A DNA stretch of 64,000 nucleotides from Candidatus Gastranaerophilales bacterium (lineage in GTDB: Bacteria > Cyanobacteriota > Vampirovibrionia > Gastranaerophilales > Gastranaerophilaceae). The stretch's first letter is position 1. Each line of letters begins with the position of its first letter. This document shows, piece after piece, positions 1-8,459 of the stretch. Below the pieces are notes generated by a model. It was not told the DNA's origin. It saw only the letters and a program-made list of their open reading frames with translations, and searched no databases. Position numbers and translations under genes: made by a program. The stretch lies in contig CALVBP010000005.1 in the NCBI GenBank assembly GCA_944325825.1, positions 1 through 64,000 of the forward strand, in the 5' to 3' direction.

Positions 1-95
1 CCATATTTCTTTCTTTTACTTCGGGGGTAAATCAAACTTGTCGGCTTAACCAACAAACTACTCCGCCTGTTGTAAAATAAAAGAAAGAAATATGG
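1..95. repeat. Inverted repeat with 18-bp perfect arms
   Basis: Positions 1-18 are the exact reverse complement of 78-95 and are separated by 59 bases. The arms are A/T-rich and begin with CCATATTTC. No coding sequence lies inside. The element could be a miniature mobile element, a hairpin in an upstream transcript or a dispersed repeat. The left arm sits at the window edge, so its full extent cannot be judged. Confidence 0.6.
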
Positions 96-146
96 TGCGG
101 GGTACGGGACGGCATTAGCCCCGATATTTAAATTAACATTGATTGA

Positions 147-166
147 TTCCGGCTCAGGGGCCGGAA
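147..166. repeat. REP-like palindrome, copy 1
   Basis: TTCCGGC and GCCGGAA form a hairpin with a short loop. A near-identical copy, including the preceding CATTGAT and the following TGACG/TGACGT sequence, lies at 4261-4280. It looks like a small dispersed extragenic palindrome. Confidence 0.65.
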
Positions 167-181
167 TGACGATGAGCTCAT

Positions 182-210
182 AAAAAAAACTGACTCATGA
201 TGAAGCCAGT
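182..210 (-). terminator. Rho-independent terminator, minus strand
   Basis: Read on the minus strand, ACTGGCT and AGTCAGT pair over 7 bp with an 8-base loop and are followed by a run of T. It is the likely end of the transcript of the minus-strand regulator at 406-594. Confidence 0.6.
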
Positions 211-212
211 CT

Positions 213-405
213 AAGTATTTTCTCTAATAATTTTGGGAGGAGATTTGGGGATAGTTGATACATGGCATGCTACTATAAATTTTGTAATCATGGTACATGC
301 CTGACAAAAAGTTTTACAAAACTTAATACTTATTATTCAAATTAACTGGGCAGGGCAAAAGATTCCATTTATTGATTACATATAATGGCACAAAAAGACG
401 ACTAA
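213..405. other. Gene-free stretch with CATG cluster
   Basis: No credible coding frame is visible. The stretch contains four CATG tetramers in 39 bases (261-299) and, on the minus strand near 314-331, a variant of the AAGTTTTGTAAACTT palindrome seen exactly at 731-745 and 41711-41725. Its function is unknown. Confidence 0.5.
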
Positions 406-594
406 CTAACCAAGAAGCTCGGTTAACAAAGTTGCATTTTCTTCGGCTTTAAGGTTGTTAGAGATTTTGTTTCGTTTAATATATACTCTCAAAGCTTCAC
501 GAATCAATTCACTTCTTGTTCTTTGTTCGGAGTTAGCTATATTATCTACTTTAGTAAGAAAGTCGTTAGACATTGAAATCAATACACGTGCCAT
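406..594 (-). CDS. Ribbon-helix-helix (CopG/Arc-type) regulator
   Basis: This 62-residue protein has the CopG/MetJ/Arc pattern: a short N-terminal beta strand (MARVLISMS), then a helix-turn-helix-like pair with RTRSELIREALRVYI at about residues 25-39. Family members bind DNA as dimers and act as repressors or antitoxins. The ATG at 594 is chosen because GGAGGG lies just upstream; the longer upstream frame reads through the promoter. It is transcribed alone and divergently from the large gene at 824, and no toxin gene lies next to it. A solitary transcriptional regulator is therefore more likely than an antitoxin, but the target is unknown. Confidence 0.8.
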   Translation of the reverse strand: MARVLISMSNDFLTKVDNIANSEQRTRSELIREALRVYIKRNKISNNLKAEENATLLTELLG

Positions 595-616
595 ATTCCC
601 TCCATAATCACACTCT

Positions 617-644
617 ATTATATCATATAAATAGTTTATTACAA
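617..644 (-). promoter_or_regulatory. Sigma-70-type promoter for the RHH regulator
   Basis: On the minus strand TTGTAA (639-644) and a consensus TATAAT (617-622) are separated by 16 bases. The distance to the start codon at 594 leaves a short leader that contains the GGAGGG ribosome-binding site. Confidence 0.65.
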
Positions 645-690
645 GAGTATATCTGTAATATATTAATAAATTGTTACTCAATCAAAAAAA

Positions 691-770
691 CATGCTCAAA
701 CAAAGAAACGGCATGTGTTTCCATGATGTTAAGTTTTGTAAACTTCATGTTTTAAAAAAGTCAATTCATG
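691..770. promoter_or_regulatory. CATG cluster and AAGTTT-TGT-AAACTT palindrome
   Basis: Five CATG tetramers occur in 80 bases, at 691, 712, 722, 746 and 767. Between two of them lies the palindrome AAGTTTTGTAAACTT (731-745), inside a 22-base stretch (728-749) repeated exactly at 41708-41729. The position between the divergent genes at 594 and 824 suggests an operator region. This is inference. Confidence 0.4.
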
Positions 771-823
771 AAAACATAAATACTTTATATATATAACGAG
801 AACTATTAAGAGGATAAAAGAGT

Positions 824-3079
824 ATGACGTTTCCATTTATGACAACAGGATTTACAGGATGGCGCCCATCATTTATTAACTTCCAGATGTGCAGTACTAA
901 TCCTATGAATTCAATGAATATTCTTTGGAACCAGCTCAATATGAAAAGTATTGCAAGCAGCATGGTTTACAATTATCCTGTTTTCTCAATGGATAATTAT
1001 ACTCCATTCTTTAACGGTACAAACAACGATTATTTGCTCAATCCGAATCTGGCAGCAATGCAGACTTTGTGGAATAACAATTCAAACGGAAATATTTGGG
1101 GTAACTATACTAACATCAATCCGTTTGGCAACTTTGATTTTGGCAAAATGTGGGAGGGTTTACGCAGCAGCGGTAACTCTAGCGGTGTAGTCGGTGACGA
1201 AAGAACAAAAACCTCAGAACAGATTAAGTACAACAAAAAATATAATAAATTGCTTTCTCTTATGAAACAGCTTAAAAATTCTGATAAGCTCAGTGACTCA
1301 GAAAAAGAGAATATTGAAGCAGCAATTATAGCAGATAATGAAAACCCTAACGGCGAATGGAAAGATAAGTTTAACGCATTAAAGGAAGCTTATGACAAAA
1401 TTAGTGATGCTAATATTAAAAACTATATAATTAATAGTATGGATGACAGTGTAAACGGAAAAACCGGTGTTGAAAATTCATTCAAAGTTCAATTAACAGA
1501 TGCTGGTTATGAATATAAAAAAGAGGATGTCGATAAAAAGATTCGTATTCTTGCAGATAATATCAAGGACTTAACTAATGATAATCCATCTATTGTGGCA
1601 GATAATCTTATAGCTGGTATTGAAGCGGGTTCAGTCAGTATTTTGGATGTTATAAGCAGTTGGAATACCAATTATGCAGACTCAACGGATAACGATAAAA
1701 AACGTTTGATTAAATATGTTGTTGCGAAATATAATGACTTAGATGATAATGGAAAAAGTGAAATAAAAAGTCAGCTTCTCGATCCGCTGGCAAGAGCATT
1801 AGAAGATAAAGCCGAGACTTTAGAAACAGAACTTGAAAATAAAGGTATAGATGCAGCTAATCTTACCAAAGCTTTGAAAGCATTAGAAGCTGTTCGTGAA
1901 GCAGAATCTCTTGATACTGATGACCTTGTAGAAGCATTTGATAATCTTTATCTTGCAACAAGATGGGCTGCAATAAAGGTTATTACTAAGGATGCTGAAG
2001 AATATTACGGCTCAATTGACAGCATGTTCGACAATGATCTCTTTGATACAGATACCGTTGATGACTTGAAATCAGAAGGTTTTACTGACGCAGAAATTAA
2101 TGCTCAAAAAGTTGACTATACGTCAATAGAACACGATGACAATGATGATAATGACGACGGAGATAACGACGATGACTATGGTGACACACCGGAAGCACAA
2201 ATAGAATATCTTAAAGAAGAGGGTTTAGTTGAAACTCTTCAAGGTAAAACTTATATAAATGGTGAAACTATTTACAGAGAAACAACACCAACCGGTGAAA
2301 ACGGAGAAGCAAGACTCTTTATACTCAAAGACGGAACGTTATATGAACTCACCGATCCTGTATTAAATGCTAACGGTAAATATGATGCAGACGCATTGAA
2401 GGCTGTTGGTGCTGAGGATATAAAAAACTACAAAGATGAAAAATTCGCTGCTGAAGAAGCCGAAGCTAAAAAGGCAGAAGAAGAAAATAAACTCGCTGAA
2501 ATGAAAGCAAAAGCTAAAACACAAGGCGAAGAGGCAATTAAAATTCTTACTGCAAGAAAAAATGAAGTTGTAAGTAACGATTATCGTGAATTGAATGATA
2601 CTTTAGCGGCCCTTAATAAAGATAATATTTTGAGTTTTATTGAGGGGGCAATAAATGCAAGCGAAGATGGTGAATTGCATATTATTAGCGAGTTGAATGA
2701 CCAGAAAAAGTTTATTGATTGGGAAAATAAAAAACATTTGATAACTGTTTTGATTGAGAAGGTAGAATCTTTAATCGAAGATATGGATAATAAAACTTCA
2801 ATTCAGGCCGCCTGTGAAGTATTAAAGGAAATGCGAGATAACGAAAAGAGTAATAAGAAAAAGAACTATCACCGTTATCTTGTTAAAGAAACAGTAGATA
2901 CATATAATTACCAAATACATAGAAATCAAGGAGAAGATGTGATTTCTCTTGAAACAAAAACATCTTTAACTATGGGATATTCATGTAAAGTCGCATACAT
3001 TGACTGCATTATTGATGATTTAATGCAATTCTTATATAACGAAATAAAGGCGATGGAAACACCTAAAACCGAAGAATAA
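824..3079 (+). CDS. Large acidic hypothetical protein
   Basis: I do not recognise this 751-residue protein. The first 120 residues are rich in N, W, F, M and G and carry no hydrophobic signal peptide. Residues from about 120 on are highly charged and helical, with long E/K/A stretches that look like coiled coil (about 540-575). A block at about 436-452 is almost entirely Asp and Asn and could bind cations. Aggregation-prone N-rich ends joined to helical bodies suggest an exported or surface-associated structural protein, but nothing proves this. A purine-rich AAGAGGAT stretch precedes the ATG. The gene ends 9 bases from the end of the convergent gene at 3089. Confidence 0.75.
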   Translation: MTFPFMTTGFTGWRPSFINFQMCSTNPMNSMNILWNQLNMKSIASSMVYNYPVFSMDNYTPFFNGTNNDYLLNPNLAAMQTLWNNNSNGNIWGNYTNINPFGNFDFGKMWEGLRSSGNSSGVVGDERTKTSEQIKYNKKYNKLLSLMKQLKNSDKLSDSEKENIEAAIIADNENPNGEWKDKFNALKEAYDKISDANIKNYIINSMDDSVNGKTGVENSFKVQLTDAGYEYKKEDVDKKIRILADNIKDLTNDNPSIVADNLIAGIEAGSVSILDVISSWNTNYADSTDNDKKRLIKYVVAKYNDLDDNGKSEIKSQLLDPLARALEDKAETLETELENKGIDAANLTKALKALEAVREAESLDTDDLVEAFDNLYLATRWAAIKVITKDAEEYYGSIDSMFDNDLFDTDTVDDLKSEGFTDAEINAQKVDYTSIEHDDNDDNDDGDNDDDYGDTPEAQIEYLKEEGLVETLQGKTYINGETIYRETTPTGENGEARLFILKDGTLYELTDPVLNANGKYDADALKAVGAEDIKNYKDEKFAAEEAEAKKAEEENKLAEMKAKAKTQGEEAIKILTARKNEVVSNDYRELNDTLAALNKDNILSFIEGAINASEDGELHIISELNDQKKFIDWENKKHLITVLIEKVESLIEDMDNKTSIQAACEVLKEMRDNEKSNKKKNYHRYLVKETVDTYNYQIHRNQGEDVISLETKTSLTMGYSCKVAYIDCIIDDLMQFLYNEIKAMETPKTEE

Positions 3080-3088
3080 AAAGTATTC

Positions 3089-4048
3089 TTACTCTTTATC
3101 AAACCGTTCTTGGAGGCGCTCCTGCATCCATTCTCTCCAACGCTCAATATTATCTTTATTTGTATCATGCGGGTAGTAAGTTTGTCCTCCATTAGGTCCA
3201 CCATAGAAACAGGTATATGCAAATAAGTCACGAGGCGCTATTTTTTCACATATATCCTTAAAATCTTTAATTACTTCTGGATCTTGATCTATTCCTTTTT
3301 CTTTTATGTAGTTTCGAAACATTACACTATCTCCAACAAATTGGTAAAGCTCGGAGATAAAATATGGAGGAGTCATTCCATCTGCGTCCTCATGTTCAGG
3401 GAGTTCTTTTATTCTTTTTTGCAGGGCACGATGCTCTTCCACAGGCATTATGAATTTTAAAGCTTCCTTATATATAAAATGAATACCTTTTTCCAGATTG
3501 TTGTTATATATTGGGGATCTACCATTTTCATTATTGACAAGATCTTTTGCATCAAATCCTACATAATCTTTATAATCAAAAAATATTTTATCATCAGCTG
3601 TCCAAGACCAATTTACTTCATAACCATTATCTTCCAATATATCTTCAAATGCATTTTTATCCAATTCTTGTTGCATATCTGCCGCAATCATTTCCATCAT
3701 CCATATCTTATTGCTAGCACTCATTCTACCTTTAAGCTTACGTTCTGTTTCTTCATAAGTTTTACCACGAGATTGGTCGTATAAACGAATTCTTTCTGCA
3801 ACTATTTCGTCAGATGAAGGAGTTTTTTTAATAAATGCCGTACAACTATTTATGCCAACAGCGGCTCCAATGCCCATTAAGCCGAGCATCATTTTTCTCA
3901 TAAATGGAGTTTTTAGCAAGTTCTTTGTTGCAGGTTTAGTGTTTTGAGTTAATGCGGTAGTTGCTTGGCTTATCTTTATGCCTTTATGGGTGATTCCAGA
4001 TTTTGCTGTAGTAGTATACAACTTTGTACTGATTGGTTTTACATTCAT
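3089..4048 (-). CDS. Hypothetical protein with internal hydrophobic segment
   Basis: This 319-residue protein has no family that I recognise. About 50 polar residues precede a basic pair and a hydrophobic stretch (about 50-66) ending in INSC, which resembles a lipoprotein signal displaced from the true N-terminus. The rest is a soluble, charged alpha-helical domain rich in W, Y and F. The ATG at 4048 is preferred over the GTG at 4057 because AAGGAG lies 8 bases upstream of it. The opening MNVKPIS resembles the starts of the F-[KR]-[GSA]-tagged proteins elsewhere in the window, although the phenylalanine motif itself is absent. Likely membrane-attached; function unknown. Confidence 0.7.
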   Translation of the reverse strand: MNVKPISTKLYTTTAKSGITHKGIKISQATTALTQNTKPATKNLLKTPFMRKMMLGLMGIGAAVGINSCTAFIKKTPSSDEIVAERIRLYDQSRGKTYEETERKLKGRMSASNKIWMMEMIAADMQQELDKNAFEDILEDNGYEVNWSWTADDKIFFDYKDYVGFDAKDLVNNENGRSPIYNNNLEKGIHFIYKEALKFIMPVEEHRALQKRIKELPEHEDADGMTPPYFISELYQFVGDSVMFRNYIKEKGIDQDPEVIKDFKDICEKIAPRDLFAYTCFYGGPNGGQTYYPHDTNKDNIERWREWMQERLQERFDKE

Positions 4049-4362
4049 ATAATACACTCCTTAATATTTGTTGGTTTTATTTGTTGATGTTTTTATTAAA
4101 AGACATAAATAGTATATTTGCCAATATATTTAATAAAAATTTACAAAAGTTAAAGAAAATAGGTAAAGCAGGGGAACTTTTTAGAGTACACTTCAAATGA
4201 TTCGTCACCCTGAACTCGATTCAGGGTCTATCCATTCAATAAAAAACCAGCATTGATAGATTCCGGCTCGGAGGCCGGAATGACGTGGATAAATACATTA
4301 CTCAACTAAAAAATTACAATAAGCGCCCATCCTAACCTTCCCTTACAAGGGAAGGAATATTA
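4049..4362. repeat. Gene-free stretch with three hairpin repeats
   Basis: Three palindromes follow one another: CCCTGAA/TTCAGGG (4208-4226), the REP-like TTCCGGC/GCCGGAA element (4261-4280, copy 2 of the element at 147) and CCTTCCCTT/AAGGGAAGG (4336-4355). None has a strong T-tract on the gmk-proximal side, but the last could end the gmk transcript. The block looks like stacked dispersed extragenic repeats rather than genes. Confidence 0.6.
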
Positions 4363-4908
4363 TTACTCCAACAGGATTTTTTCCAAATCACTCAAAGCCT
4401 GTTCAATAGTGTTATTTACTATTTTATAATCAAACTTCTTGGAATTTTCTATTTCGAGCTTAGTTGAATTAAGCCGCTTTTGAATAGCTTCTTCGGATTC
4501 TGTATTTCTTCCTCTCAGTCTTGCTTCCAGCTCTTCCATAGAAGGCGGGAGTATAAAAATCAGCTTAGCTTCCGGCATAATTTTTTTTACATTAAGAGCG
4601 CCCTTGGTATCAATTTCCAGTATCAGATTATGTCCGGAATTAAGAGTTTCTTTAACATAATCTTTTCCGGTTCCGTACATGTTTCCGGAGAACTCCGCCC
4701 ATTCAAGAAAGTCGCCGTTTTCAATCCGTTTTTTGAATTCATCTTTGAGAAGAAAAAAATAATTTACACCATCAATTTCGCCTTCTCTTGGAGAACGTGT
4801 TGTACAGGAGACTGAGAGTTTAAACTCCGGATGTCTTTGTAAAAATTCTTTTATAACGGTACCTTTTCCGACACCTGAAGAGCCGGAGATTACAAATAAT
4901 TTTCCCAT
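4363..4908 (-). CDS. gmk: Guanylate kinase
   Basis: Guanylate kinase converts GMP and ATP to GDP and ADP in the cytoplasm, an essential step of purine nucleotide synthesis. The 181-residue length is close to the family norm. The P-loop GSSGVGKGT is at residues 9-17. The GMP-binding region follows, with TTRSPREGE and the GxxYG-type GNMYGTG segment. Its ATG directly abuts the stop codon of the upstream decarboxylase (TAA-ATG with no gap), so the two are probably translationally coupled. The function is not in doubt; the coupling to a fermentation gene is unusual. Confidence 0.97.
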   Translation of the reverse strand: MGKLFVISGSSGVGKGTVIKEFLQRHPEFKLSVSCTTRSPREGEIDGVNYFFLLKDEFKKRIENGDFLEWAEFSGNMYGTGKDYVKETLNSGHNLILEIDTKGALNVKKIMPEAKLIFILPPSMEELEARLRGRNTESEEAIQKRLNSTKLEIENSKKFDYKIVNNTIEQALSDLEKILLE

Positions 4909-6654
4909 TTATTCTTTAAATTCCTTTAGACTTTGGTGTACATGAGTTTCAAAATTCATATTAGTATTGAGTTTTTCAGCCTCTTTTTTTGTTTCGCAAT
5001 ATGTTTGAGGGATAGTCGTTGAAGATTTTTCGGCTTTTGATTTAGAATCTCCAAAGACTTCTCTGGTAAGCTGAGGCATATCCATTTTATCTGTGCAGAT
5101 TTCAATATAGCAGAGTTTATTCATAATCTGCGTAACTTTTAAAGCTTTATCAAAATCATCTTCCGTTGTAACACGTGTTGCCCATACTTCTCCTTCAAAA
5201 ACACGGGCGAATTTAGCATAATTCATTTGTATAATGTCATTAAATTTGTCATCCGGACTATCGGAAAGGACACGTTCAACTGTGTATCCGCCGTTATTTA
5301 GAACTATTATTACGGGCTTAATCCCCCGGCGGAGCATATTCCCGATTTCCATAGCAGTGAGCTGATGAGAGCCTTCTCCTGTTATTAAAATAACTCTTGA
5401 GTTAGGGTTAGCAAGGCAAACCCCAAGAGTGGCAGGAGTTGCCCAGCCTATTGAGCCCCAAAGTGTCTGGGTATGCATTTCTACATTTTTAGGAAACTTT
5501 ATCTGGCACATACCGTGCGGGATAATTCCGGTTTCTGCTATTACTATATCATTATCACTAATAAATTCTTGCAATCGGGGGTAAATGTATTCTGATGTTA
5601 ATTTACCCGAAGGAGCTGAAGGTTTATCATAACCTATAACCGGCTTTTCAAATTCATAATTTTTGTGTTCAATTCCGGCACTCAATCCTTCCAGAACATC
5701 AGACATTTTAATATTTTCGTACTTAATTCCGTTAATATAAGTATAGGTTCCGTAAATTGCCGTATGTGAATTGATTTTATACGGCAGATTAAATCCGAAT
5801 GAGTTTAAATCTCCGTAAATCGGACCGACTGCAATAAGACAATCTGTCTCTTCAAGAGCTTTTTGGGCTGCGGGGTTGCGGAATTTATGGAAATACATTC
5901 CAAGATAGTTTTCGTAATCTGAATCAATTAAATTATTTCCCATCAAAAAATTAGTAACGGGGATTCCTGATTTTTCTACAAATTCTCTGAATTCAAGTCT
6001 TGCGTCAAATCTTTTAATAAGGGCATCTCCCAAGATTACCGGTCTTTCTGACTTTTCAATTCTTTCCAAAATTTTGTTTACAACAGTATCAAGAGTATCT
6101 TTGTCGCTTATCCAGCTGTAATCAACCTCTCTTGTTGAGATTTCCATTGCGGCAATATCGAGAGGAATTGCAATGTATACAGGCCGGCGTTCTTTAACAA
6201 AAACTTTAAGAACTCTGTCAATTTCAAGTTTTGCATTATCTCTGTTTAAAAAAGCGGTAGTTGCAACTACAGGCTTATGAGCTTCTTCAAAAGCATAGGG
6301 TTTTGGGTCATAAAAGTTATGATGGACAGGAGTTTTGTTTTCAATACATTTTGTTGCAGGTGTTCCTACAATGGTTATTACCGGTACATTTTCTGCATAA
6401 CTGCCTGCTATAGCGTTAATTGCGCTCAATTCTCCTACACCGTATGTTGTTATTACGGCTCCAAACCCTCTTTGTCTGGCATAACCGTCTGCGGCATAGC
6501 CGGCATTGAGCTCGTTTGTACAGCCAATCCAGTTTGTATTAGGATTGTTTTCAACAGCATACAAAATATTAAAATTGTAATCCCCCGGAAGCCCGAAGAA
6601 ATCATTTATTCCAAGTTCTTCAAGCTTTTTTACTAAATATTCGGCAGTATTCAT
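4909..6654 (-). CDS. Pyruvate/indolepyruvate-type thiamine-diphosphate decarboxylase
   Basis: This 581-residue protein belongs to the pyruvate/indolepyruvate decarboxylase family, which converts a 2-oxoacid to an aldehyde and CO2. The catalytic set is visible: Asp25 (GLPGDYNF), Glu48 (TNELNAGYAADGYA) and the His111-His112 pair (VHHNF). The C-terminal cofactor motif starts at 426 as GEGSHQ and ends at NNGGYT; Glu427 replaces the usual Asp. A polar tail of about 40 residues follows the catalytic core. An alcohol dehydrogenase lies just upstream, so pyruvate to acetaldehyde to ethanol is the likely pathway, although indolepyruvate or branched oxoacids cannot be excluded from sequence. AGAGGG lies 8 bases before the ATG. 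Confidence 0.9.
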   Translation of the reverse strand: MNTAEYLVKKLEELGINDFFGLPGDYNFNILYAVENNPNTNWIGCTNELNAGYAADGYARQRGFGAVITTYGVGELSAINAIAGSYAENVPVITIVGTPATKCIENKTPVHHNFYDPKPYAFEEAHKPVVATTAFLNRDNAKLEIDRVLKVFVKERRPVYIAIPLDIAAMEISTREVDYSWISDKDTLDTVVNKILERIEKSERPVILGDALIKRFDARLEFREFVEKSGIPVTNFLMGNNLIDSDYENYLGMYFHKFRNPAAQKALEETDCLIAVGPIYGDLNSFGFNLPYKINSHTAIYGTYTYINGIKYENIKMSDVLEGLSAGIEHKNYEFEKPVIGYDKPSAPSGKLTSEYIYPRLQEFISDNDIVIAETGIIPHGMCQIKFPKNVEMHTQTLWGSIGWATPATLGVCLANPNSRVILITGEGSHQLTAMEIGNMLRRGIKPVIIVLNNGGYTVERVLSDSPDDKFNDIIQMNYAKFARVFEGEVWATRVTTEDDFDKALKVTQIMNKLCYIEICTDKMDMPQLTREVFGDSKSKAEKSSTTIPQTYCETKKEAEKLNTNMNFETHVHQSLKEFKE

Positions 6655-6705
6655 AATTAAAACCCTCTAGTCTGTTAAATAAATAGTACCAGAAAGATAT
6701 TATGT

Positions 6706-7863
6706 TTACAAAGCTAATTTTAAAATTTCTTCAACATCTTTTTTAGTTATCAAATCAGTTTTTCCGATAAGTTTCATTGTCTGAGAGGCGAGAAAATCTA
6801 TGTCGGGATTTTTTATTCCTGCTTCCGAAAGTGTAACCGGAACTCCGAGACGGCTAAATAAGACTTTGAATTGTATAATTGTTTTGTCTGCAAGATTTTT
6901 TTCGTTATCATCTTTAAGCCCGAATACATTTTTGCCAAACATAGCCAAACGTTTTGAGTACTTTTCTTTATAGTAAGTCATTGATGCAGGAATCAGAATT
7001 GCGAGACCATTTGCGTGAGTTATGTCATAAACAGCGCTTAGAGGGTGTTCTATAACGTGATTTACGATGATATGCGGTCCGGCTCCACAGTTTACGAGTC
7101 CGTTCCAGGCAAGGGTAGCTGTCCACATGATGTTTGCCCTGGCTTCTAAGTCCTTAGGATTTTTAACTAATCTTTCAAGAGCTTCTAAGTCCGATTTAAC
7201 CAGTCCTTCCACGAATCTATCCAGAACAAAAGAATCATTATCTGTTTTGGAAAAGTAAGCTTCCATTGAATGGGTCATAATATCAATCGCAGCTGCAATA
7301 GTGTATTCAATCGGGATAGAAAGGGTGGCTTCTGGGTCCAAAATAGAAAAAACAGGATAGTTTAGAGGAGTTCGAAATCCCCATTTATCTTTGGTTTCTT
7401 CGTTAGTGATTACTCCATTAGAATTCATCTCAGAACCTGTTGCAGGTACTGTTAAAATTACATATAAAGGAATGGATTTCTTAGGTTCAGCTTTGTGTGA
7501 ATAAAAATCCCACAAATCACCTTTATAGCAAGCACCGATTGCGATTGCCTTGCTTTCATCCACAACACTGCCGCCGCCGAGAGCCAGAATTCCGTCAACT
7601 TTTTCTTCTCTTGCTAGAGCTGCTCCTGCTTGAGCATGCTTTAAAGTCGGATTCGGCTTTATACCTGAATATTCAATGTATTCAATTCCGTGTTCTTTTA
7701 ATGATTTTACAACAGTGTCAAAAATGCCGGCTTTTTTAACACTTCCTTTCCCTGTCGTTAAAAGTACTTTTTTAGCTTTTCCTTCAAGCAGGCTTCCTAT
7801 TTCTTTAATCCTTCCGTTTCCGAAAATTATTTCTGTCGGATTTTTGTAATTAAAACTTTTCAT
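6706..7863 (-). CDS. Iron-containing alcohol dehydrogenase
   Basis: This 385-residue group III alcohol dehydrogenase resembles NADPH-dependent butanol dehydrogenases and YqhD. The nucleotide-binding GGGS is at 96-99. The four metal ligands of the family can be placed as Asp194, His198, His269 and His283, with the same 14-residue spacing between the last two as in FucO. It reduces aldehydes to alcohols in the cytoplasm. It precedes the 2-oxoacid decarboxylase in the same orientation with a 51-base gap, which supports an acetaldehyde-to-ethanol role and NAD(P)H recycling. It overlaps rsmG upstream by 4 bases. Confidence 0.93.
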   Translation of the reverse strand: MKSFNYKNPTEIIFGNGRIKEIGSLLEGKAKKVLLTTGKGSVKKAGIFDTVVKSLKEHGIEYIEYSGIKPNPTLKHAQAGAALAREEKVDGILALGGGSVVDESKAIAIGACYKGDLWDFYSHKAEPKKSIPLYVILTVPATGSEMNSNGVITNEETKDKWGFRTPLNYPVFSILDPEATLSIPIEYTIAAAIDIMTHSMEAYFSKTDNDSFVLDRFVEGLVKSDLEALERLVKNPKDLEARANIMWTATLAWNGLVNCGAGPHIIVNHVIEHPLSAVYDITHANGLAILIPASMTYYKEKYSKRLAMFGKNVFGLKDDNEKNLADKTIIQFKVLFSRLGVPVTLSEAGIKNPDIDFLASQTMKLIGKTDLITKKDVEEILKLAL

Positions 7864-8459
7864 TCCGCCTCCTTTATCACTATTAAGTATCTTTCATAAA
7901 TCTCTTTGGTAGGTAATGAATACTCTATAATATCACTAACTACTGCATTGTAGCGCTTTAAAATTTTTTTTGCACCCTCAATTTCTTCCGGTGTTTTTCG
8001 GGATTTGTAGGCGATAAAATAGCCGCCTTTCTTAAGTAACGGAAGTGCATAACTCGATATTTTTTCTAAATCTCCAACCGCTCTGCTTAAAATAATATCG
8101 AACTTTTTATCCTTAAGGTTTTCTACTCTGTCACAAATCAGGGTTAAATTATCAAGTTTGAGCTTTTCTTTTATTATATTAACAGAAGAGATTTTTTTTC
8201 TTATACTGTCAATTCCGGTTATATTAAAATCCGGATATTTCATTGCCACAGGTACACACGGAAAGCCTCCTCCGCAGCCGATGTCAAGGATTTCCCCTTT
8301 GGTAATTTTGTATTTTTCAAAAAACAGTTTTACTCCCAAAGAATCAAAGAAGTGCTTTTCATACAAGAACTTTTCATCGTTTTTAGAGATTAAGTTATGT
8401 TTGGAATTTTCTTCCAAAAAAACTTCTTTAAACTTTTCAAAATCAGACTTAATTTTCAT
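7860..8459 (-). CDS. rsmG: 16S rRNA (guanine527-N7) methyltransferase
   Basis: RsmG (GidB) uses S-adenosylmethionine to methylate N7 of G527 in 16S rRNA. The N-terminal helical part contains the family HNLIS and F-x-D-S-L elements. The SAM-binding motif DIGCGGGFP follows at about residues 59-67, and SRAV lies in the motif IV region. The ATG at 8459 (199 residues) is preferred over the in-frame TTG at 8471. It overlaps the upstream gene by 11 bases and the downstream alcohol dehydrogenase by 4, giving a tightly packed operon. Confidence 0.95.
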   Translation of the reverse strand: MKIKSDFEKFKEVFLEENSKHNLISKNDEKFLYEKHFFDSLGVKLFFEKYKITKGEILDIGCGGGFPCVPVAMKYPDFNITGIDSIRKKISSVNIIKEKLKLDNLTLICDRVENLKDKKFDIILSRAVGDLEKISSYALPLLKKGGYFIAYKSRKTPEEIEGAKKILKRYNAVVSDIIEYSLPTKEIYERYLIVIKEAE

